Part shown: positions 12,901 through 17,543 of the stretch, in pieces | Position numbering within the stretch: the first letter of the stretch is position 1 | Layout: each line of letters starts with the position of its first letter | Assembly: GCA_018812355.1 (NCBI GenBank) | Contig: JAHJDQ010000189.1 | Location: 1 to 17,543, forward strand | Length of the DNA: 17,543 nt | From: Nanobdellota archaeon | Lineage (GTDB): Archaea; Nanobdellota; Nanobdellia; Woesearchaeales; GW2011-AR9 | Direction of reading: 5' to 3' | The notes under the pieces: model-generated | The model's input: the letters and a program-made list of their open reading frames with translations, nothing else | What the model was told of the DNA's origin: nothing | The model's database searches: none | Position numbers and translations under genes: made by a program

Positions 12901-13974
12901 TTACTCAAAATAAGCAGAATCTTCATCTACAGGTTTTTTGAACTTATCTAAGTATAAGTTTAACTTCTCTTTCATCTCTTCTTTATTCTTCTCTTCAATA
13001 TTTAATTTATCTATTTCAGCAGTCCAGTCTATCTTTGGAAGTTCAGTTAAATTGCTGATAAAGTTTCTTCCTTCATCTTTAATGAGCTTTTCAACGATCT
13101 TAGCTTTTGTTGTTCCAAACTGTTTAGTTGCTGGAAATTTAGTGATAGCATTTGCTCCAGCTTTCATCAAGTAGCCTACTTCCTCAGACCTTCGCAGATT
13201 AGTTCCAGCAATAATCTCTAACCTAGGAAACTTAATCCTGAGACGAGCGATCCATTGTAAATATTCGTCAACAGAAGGGCCTTTAGTATACTCAGTTCCT
13301 TTTACAGGCTTTAAAGCATAAAGAGTGATCCGATCTAATTGATGTTTTTCTATAAATTCAAACAAGTATTTCATATCCTCAATCTTATCTCCTAAGCCGA
13401 CGATTACAGCAATACTCTTTTTGAAACCTTCTAATTCCATAAACATCTTATCGTAAGGTTTAATGGGCTTATTCGGACAGACATATTCATGCACCTGAGG
13501 AGTTAAAGTTTCCATAGATGCGCAGATCCCTTTAACATAAGGACGAATAGATTCTAGATGTTCTTTACTCATAACTCCCAGATTTAACCAAATCTTTTCC
13601 TCATAGACAAGGCTAACATTTTTGATAATTTCTAAGAGATCAGGAAAAGGCATAATTCCATAACCGCCAGTCAAAAATTCTATTCTCCAGCCAAAGATTT
13701 TACAAAATAAGGCTTCTAATAAAGCTGAGCCCATCGTTCTTCTAGACAGTTCAGGATGTTTGATCTTATGTTTTTGTGTTGTCCTGAAACAAAACTTACA
13801 GTCTCCGATGGAACAATACCAACTTAAGAAGATACATCTACCATACCAAGTTCTACTGTCAAAATTTTCTGAATATATTGCTTCGGCTTCTTTTAATAAC
13901 TGTTCAGTCTCCGGACTAATTGAGATCTCTTCCAAATGAAGAAATTTACTAGAGTCATAAGCTTCTGTAGTCAT
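12901..13974 (-). CDS. Radical SAM protein related to biotin synthase, CX4CX2C motif
   Basis: A cytoplasmic 4Fe-4S, S-adenosylmethionine-dependent radical enzyme of 357 aa; substrate unknown. The cluster motif is in SWYCSIGDCKFCFRTTQ: Cys54, Cys59 and Cys62, i.e. CX4CX2C instead of the standard CX3CX2C, with another Cys at 47. Next come the glycine-rich SAM-contact segment EFLTGGYGIMPF (GGE-like position, about 98-110), strands IWLNLGV, GICASMET and AVIVGLGDKIEDMKYLFEF, and RITLYALKPVKGTEY, which together follow the TIM-barrel order of biotin-synthase-like radical SAM enzymes (COG2516-like, also comparable to HmdB with CX5CX2C). TGGYG and AGTNLRRSEEVGYLMKAGANAI support this. A TTTATAAA box 27 nt upstream predicts a leaderless mRNA. 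No biosynthetic partner is visible nearby. Confidence 0.88.
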   Translation of the reverse strand: MTTEAYDSSKFLHLEEISISPETEQLLKEAEAIYSENFDSRTWYGRCIFLSWYCSIGDCKFCFRTTQKHKIKHPELSRRTMGSALLEALFCKIFGWRIEFLTGGYGIMPFPDLLEIIKNVSLVYEEKIWLNLGVMSKEHLESIRPYVKGICASMETLTPQVHEYVCPNKPIKPYDKMFMELEGFKKSIAVIVGLGDKIEDMKYLFEFIEKHQLDRITLYALKPVKGTEYTKGPSVDEYLQWIARLRIKFPRLEIIAGTNLRRSEEVGYLMKAGANAITKFPATKQFGTTKAKIVEKLIKDEGRNFISNLTELPKIDWTAEIDKLNIEEKNKEEMKEKLNLYLDKFKKPVDEDSAYFE

Positions 13975-13997
13975 TAAACTCTTGATTTGATACTTTT

Positions 13998-14005
13998 TTT
14001 ATAAA
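13998..14005 (-). promoter_or_regulatory. TATA box of the radical SAM gene
   Basis: TTTATAAA centred 27-28 nt before the ATG at 13974; leaderless transcription expected. Confidence 0.55.
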
Positions 14006-14048
14006 GTTAATGAGAAAAAATCTGAAAAAAAAGAAACAGAATCGAAAG

Positions 14049-14055
14049 AAAAAAA
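14049..14055 (-). terminator. Poly-T terminator after the 780-aa repeat protein
   Basis: Seven T on the minus strand, about 42 nt past the stop codon at 14098. Confidence 0.35.
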
Positions 14056-14097
14056 CATATGGTTTATAACCTTAAATTAAAAATTAAAATAATGAGA

Positions 14098-16440
14098 TTA
14101 ATACTTAATCACATAAACTGAGTACTTGTCTGCTCCATTAGTTCCAGCATTTCCCTCTGAAGTAACGCCAGCTTCCCCGCTTCCCTTAGAAACAGAGATT
14201 GACCACTCTTTCTCAACTTCCTCTGCTCCATCACTGATAACCACTTTAACTTTTTTATTTCCGAGAGTTGTAAAGGTTCTTTCTATCGTATCAGTTCCAA
14301 CAATAGTATCTTCTCCAAATCCAGAAAAGCTCCACTTATAGCTTAATTCGTCTTGATCATCATCTTTTGCTGCAACGTGAAAGACGACAGCTTCGTTTAA
14401 GTTTACTTTAACAATTTCTGAAGGCAAGTAATCAAGCACTTTTGGAGCTTGGTTAGCATCTTTAACAATTATCTTTACAGGATGAACCACTTCAAACTCA
14501 CCATCTGAAACCTTGAACTCAAGCCAAACTTCTTCTTTATTGCTATTAAACCATTTATTTAAGACATTATCACCGGAAACAAATCTTTCCAGCCAACTAG
14601 TCTTAGTTTTATTTACAAGCTTATTGCTCGGTTCCCAAATAAATAAACCTTCTTTGAAAGATGCTCCTGCTGGAAGGTGATCTAAACTTAGATCCAATTC
14701 TTTATCATCAGGGTCTGTAGCCATAACCCTAAAACCGAACTCGTGTCCTTCATTGACAACAATCTTATCATTAGCCACATGAAGAGAAGGCTGACGATTC
14801 TTTTTCTCTACTTTAATATTAACTGGGACCGTCTCGGATAAAGTTCCATCACTTGTAGTTACATAAATAGTATAAGTGTCTCTGTCACCATAACTAGTCT
14901 GCCAAGTTCCGCTTTTGCTTAAAGGCCAGGAATAAGATAATTTTACTAAGTCTCCATCAGGATCAGATGTTTTTGGTTCTAATTCTACTTTTTCTGTTTC
15001 CTTAACTGTAACATTCTCTAAAGCTTCAAAAACAGGAGCTCGGTTAGTATTATAAATTATAAGAGGTAGGGAACCAACAGAACAGAGGTCTTTTCCACAA
15101 CTTTTTACTTTAATTATAACTGTCTTTTTATTTAAGATTCTATTTTCAAGTCTGAATGTATTTAGTAGGTCACTGATGATTCCTCCTTTTCTAGCTAAAT
15201 AACTATAATCTGGTTCCCAAGAAAACTTCTTTGATTCTGGGTTATAGGTTGCTCCTTCAGGAGCATTTTCAAAAGTAACAGTAAGCTCATCTCCATCTAA
15301 GTCTTCAGTGTCCAAAGACCATTCTAATAATTCTCCTTCTTTAACACTTAAGCTTTCAGGAAGATTCAAGGTAGGCGCTCTGTCAACATCCGTAACAGTT
15401 ACACGAACTTTTTCCTTGACCGTAAACTCACCGTCAGAAGCATAAATGTTTAGAGAATAAACTCCGGCATCATTATAACTTGTCTGCCAAAGGCCGTCTT
15501 CATCAAATTTATCATCAAAAGAGTAAACTAGTTCATCACCATCAAGATCAACATCAGGAAGATCAAGCCTAACAATTTCACCTTCGTTTATTTTTAGAGG
15601 CAGTAATTCTAAAGTTGGTTTTCGGTTAATATTTTCAACTTTCAAAGCCCATTCTTTAACTACTCCTACAACCGCGTCAGAAACAAATACAGTAAGAAGA
15701 TGCTCTCCGGAAGAATCATAATCTAAATAAAATTCACCTTTCTTATCTTCACCGATGACGGTTTCATCTAGTTTCCAAAGATAAGTTAGCTTGTCTTGGT
15801 CATTATCTTGAGCTTCTACTTCAAACTTTAGATTCTCGTCTTCTTTTAAGGTTATTATTTTAGCTTCTGAAAAAGAGTCGATAAATTCTGGCGGTTGATT
15901 GGTCTGTAAAACTTCTACTTCTATCCTTAGCTTAGTTTCCACAATACCATCATTTACTTTAAAGTCCAGGACGTAAATTCCCGCATCACCATAACCAGTT
16001 TTCCAAGTTCCACTTTTATCAAAAGGATTATTAAGTTCATAACTCAACAAGTCATTGTCTGGGTCTGCTACAAAAATTTTCAAATCAACAGTCTGAGTCT
16101 CCTTAACTGTAATTTTGTTCTCGGTCAAATAAGGAGGTTGATTCTTGTTTTTCACAACTAAAAGAATTTCTTCATCAGTTTCTTTTAATCCATCAGAAGC
16201 CGTTATTTTAAGAGGGTATTCCCCAGCATCATCATAGCCAGTCTGCCAAGTTCCGTTCTCATTTAATGGGGAGGAATAACGATAAGTTACATCGTCTTTG
16301 TCAGGGTCGACAGCTTTAGCGTTAATCTTTACTAAATCTGTTTCCTGTACTTGGAACGTCTTCACGGCAAGAACACTGCTGCTTACGGCTATGATTAGAA
16401 CAAGTAGTCCTAATAGCAGTCTTGTTTTGTGCTGGATCAT
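14098..16440 (-). CDS. Exported surface protein with eight cadherin/PKD-like repeats
   Basis: A 780-aa exported protein, probably cell-surface and adhesive or structural. Residues 1-25 are a signal peptide (basic start, LLLGLLVLIIAV core, cleavage near SVLA). Eight β-sandwich repeats follow at about 27-98, 103-180, 184-270, 274-350, 354-463, 467-545, 550-660 and 665-752, joined by N-(R/Q)-x-P linkers. Most show a Ca2+-binding-type DPDxD, then PLxxxGxWxTxYxDAGxYxL and a SDG near the end; repeats 3 and 8 are closer to PKD (LTYLWKLD, LSYKWSFSG). Repeats 5 and 7 carry inserts with a short LN-containing segment. There is no membrane anchor at the C-terminus, which ends in a Gly/Ser/Ala run then YSVYVIKY. 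A GGCGG site precedes the ATG. It is a tandem paralogue of the next gene. Confidence 0.85.
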   Translation of the reverse strand: MIQHKTRLLLGLLVLIIAVSSSVLAVKTFQVQETDLVKINAKAVDPDKDDVTYRYSSPLNENGTWQTGYDDAGEYPLKITASDGLKETDEEILLVVKNKNQPPYLTENKITVKETQTVDLKIFVADPDNDLLSYELNNPFDKSGTWKTGYGDAGIYVLDFKVNDGIVETKLRIEVEVLQTNQPPEFIDSFSEAKIITLKEDENLKFEVEAQDNDQDKLTYLWKLDETVIGEDKKGEFYLDYDSSGEHLLTVFVSDAVVGVVKEWALKVENINRKPTLELLPLKINEGEIVRLDLPDVDLDGDELVYSFDDKFDEDGLWQTSYNDAGVYSLNIYASDGEFTVKEKVRVTVTDVDRAPTLNLPESLSVKEGELLEWSLDTEDLDGDELTVTFENAPEGATYNPESKKFSWEPDYSYLARKGGIISDLLNTFRLENRILNKKTVIIKVKSCGKDLCSVGSLPLIIYNTNRAPVFEALENVTVKETEKVELEPKTSDPDGDLVKLSYSWPLSKSGTWQTSYGDRDTYTIYVTTSDGTLSETVPVNIKVEKKNRQPSLHVANDKIVVNEGHEFGFRVMATDPDDKELDLSLDHLPAGASFKEGLFIWEPSNKLVNKTKTSWLERFVSGDNVLNKWFNSNKEEVWLEFKVSDGEFEVVHPVKIIVKDANQAPKVLDYLPSEIVKVNLNEAVVFHVAAKDDDQDELSYKWSFSGFGEDTIVGTDTIERTFTTLGNKKVKVVISDGAEEVEKEWSISVSKGSGEAGVTSEGNAGTNGADKYSVYVIKY

Positions 16441-16563
16441 TTTACCGCCTATTTTTTAATTTATTTTTCAAGGTATTTTCTTCATCTATACTTTTTGTCT
16501 CTTTTTCATTAACTTTTTTATTCAGTTACTAAGTTAAAATATAAAAAAAAATATTAAATCTGC

Positions 16564-17543
16564 TCAGTTAAGTTCAAGAGAAATCTCCTCAAACTTTGGC
16601 GGCATGTTCACATCTTCAACAACAAGTTTTATCTTTTTTGTTACTGTGTCTTTGCCATCATTAGCAGTTACAGTGATTAGATATTCACCATGATCAACGT
16701 AAGTTGTTTCCCATACTCCGTCATCTCCAATTGGATCGCTGATCTTTAAGGTTACAGTATCACCGTCAAGGTCTGAAGTTTTAAGATTGAGTGTTACTGT
16801 CTCTCCTTCTTTCACCTTTATATCTTTAAGGTTCTGAATCTCAGGAAGAACGTTAACATCTTCTACAACAAGCTTAAAGACTGATTCACTTTCAAGTTCT
16901 CCGTCGCTTGCTAAAACTTTAATCTTATATTCACCTGCACTTTCGTGATTTGTAACAAAGACTCCTCCTTTCAAAGGTTCAGAGACTTTAACAGTAACTG
17001 CATCATTGTTTGGATCGGTCACTTTTGGTTCAAATTTCACAGTTTGACCTTCCTTAACAAAAAGATCCTTTAAAGCCTGAATCACTGGAGCAACGTTTAC
17101 ACGGTTGACTACAACCTTAACTTTCTTTTCTACAGTGTGAACTCCGTCAGTTGCCTTAAGAGTTACAAGATATTCTCCAGCATCCCCATAATTAGTTTTC
17201 CATTCTCCTTTTTCATTTAAAGGAGGAGAAAAGGTGTAATTGACAACATCGTTGTCAGGATCGGTAACTTTAACTTTTAATTTTACCCACTGATTTTCAT
17301 TAACAACTACTTCCTGAACACTTTCTTCAACTGGCTGTGCTTCTTTAGCTTCGTTCAAATCAGGAAGAACAACTTCATTTTCTAAATCTTCTTTAACTTT
17401 TAAGTCTGTATTTTTATCTACGGCCTTTGCATCTTCTCCTAAGCCCAGTTCTTCTTCTATCTGGGCAATCTCTGCTAACAAACTAGAATCATCACTTTTT
17501 TCTTCTTCTTTAGGAACTTGATATGTTTTATAATCAATACATC
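16564..17543 (-). CDS. Repeat protein with three cadherin/PKD-like domains (5' end beyond window)
   Basis: The frame stays open to the window edge, so the N-terminus is missing; the stretch before base 17481 (DYKTYQVPKEEEKSDDSS...) reads on in the same frame. The visible part begins with an acidic, coiled or disordered region rich in Glu (IAQIEEELGLGEDAKAVD...), then three repeats like those of the 14098-16440 protein: each has D(P/L)xxDxV, a GxWxTxY-type or GGVFVTNHESAGEY motif, ASDG or ANDG, and closes with VVEDVN(V/M)xP. The protein stops just after the start of a further repeat (PPKFEEISLELN). It is very acidic and probably exported. The pair may be co-expressed; the gap of 123 nt holds AT-rich promoter-like sequence and nothing else. 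Confidence 0.8.
   Translation of the reverse strand, partial: CIDYKTYQVPKEEEKSDDSSLLAEIAQIEEELGLGEDAKAVDKNTDLKVKEDLENEVVLPDLNEAKEAQPVEESVQEVVVNENQWVKLKVKVTDPDNDVVNYTFSPPLNEKGEWKTNYGDAGEYLVTLKATDGVHTVEKKVKVVVNRVNVAPVIQALKDLFVKEGQTVKFEPKVTDPNNDAVTVKVSEPLKGGVFVTNHESAGEYKIKVLASDGELESESVFKLVVEDVNVLPEIQNLKDIKVKEGETVTLNLKTSDLDGDTVTLKISDPIGDDGVWETTYVDHGEYLITVTANDGKDTVTKKIKLVVEDVNMPPKFEEISLELN

Overview
The window is A+T-rich and reads as archaeal, most likely a DPANN-type genome of the Woesearchaeota/Pacearchaeota kind; that lineage is an inference from protein style, not a search result. Six genes carry a TATA element (TTTATAAA or TTTAAAATA style) centred 23-29 nt before the ATG, which predicts leaderless mRNAs. 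Genes inside operons instead have GAGG/AGGAGG Shine-Dalgarno sites or 4-nt ATGA overlaps. Poly-T tracts sit just behind several stop codons. I saw no rRNA, tRNA, CRISPR array or transposase.

Left part (1-3086): the N-terminal part of a DEAD-box RNA helicase with a long structured leader (minus strand), a small PGPGW-type membrane protein, a 363-aa protein with an RMD1/DUF155-like tail, and an uncharacterised 168-aa protein. Two intergenic stretches here hold elaborate base-paired elements. 2183-2334 looks like a promoter-driven structured RNA. 2923-3065 is a tree-like nested palindrome between convergent genes.

Centre (3087-11766, all minus strand): a copper and thiol-redox island. Read in the direction of transcription it holds a DUF2318 Cys-rich lipoprotein, a membrane-anchored DsbA, a CopZ-like copper chaperone, a VKOR, an HMA/SafE-DsbD-like/cupredoxin fusion, a CopA Cu+-ATPase, a small two-helix membrane protein, a 41-aa Lys-rich microprotein ending in CEFC, a DoxX-family membrane protein, a VKOR-thioredoxin fusion and a CcdA-like thiol transporter. 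Promoters and poly-T tracts suggest about four transcription units. The likely joint role is oxidative folding outside the membrane (DsbA with VKOR), supply of reductant (CcdA), and movement of copper from CopZ and CopA to exported Cys/Met sites.

Right part (11767-17543, minus strand): an acidic orphan protein, a membrane-tethered winged-helix regulator whose outer loop carries a C-x-H-x3-C-x-M motif, a radical SAM protein related to biotin synthase with a CX4CX2C cluster motif, and two large exported proteins built from cadherin/PKD-like repeats. The last of these runs off the window edge.

The best candidates for something undescribed are the two structured intergenic elements, the microprotein with a hairpin between its ribosome-binding site and start, and the membrane-tethered regulator next to the copper/thiol genes.
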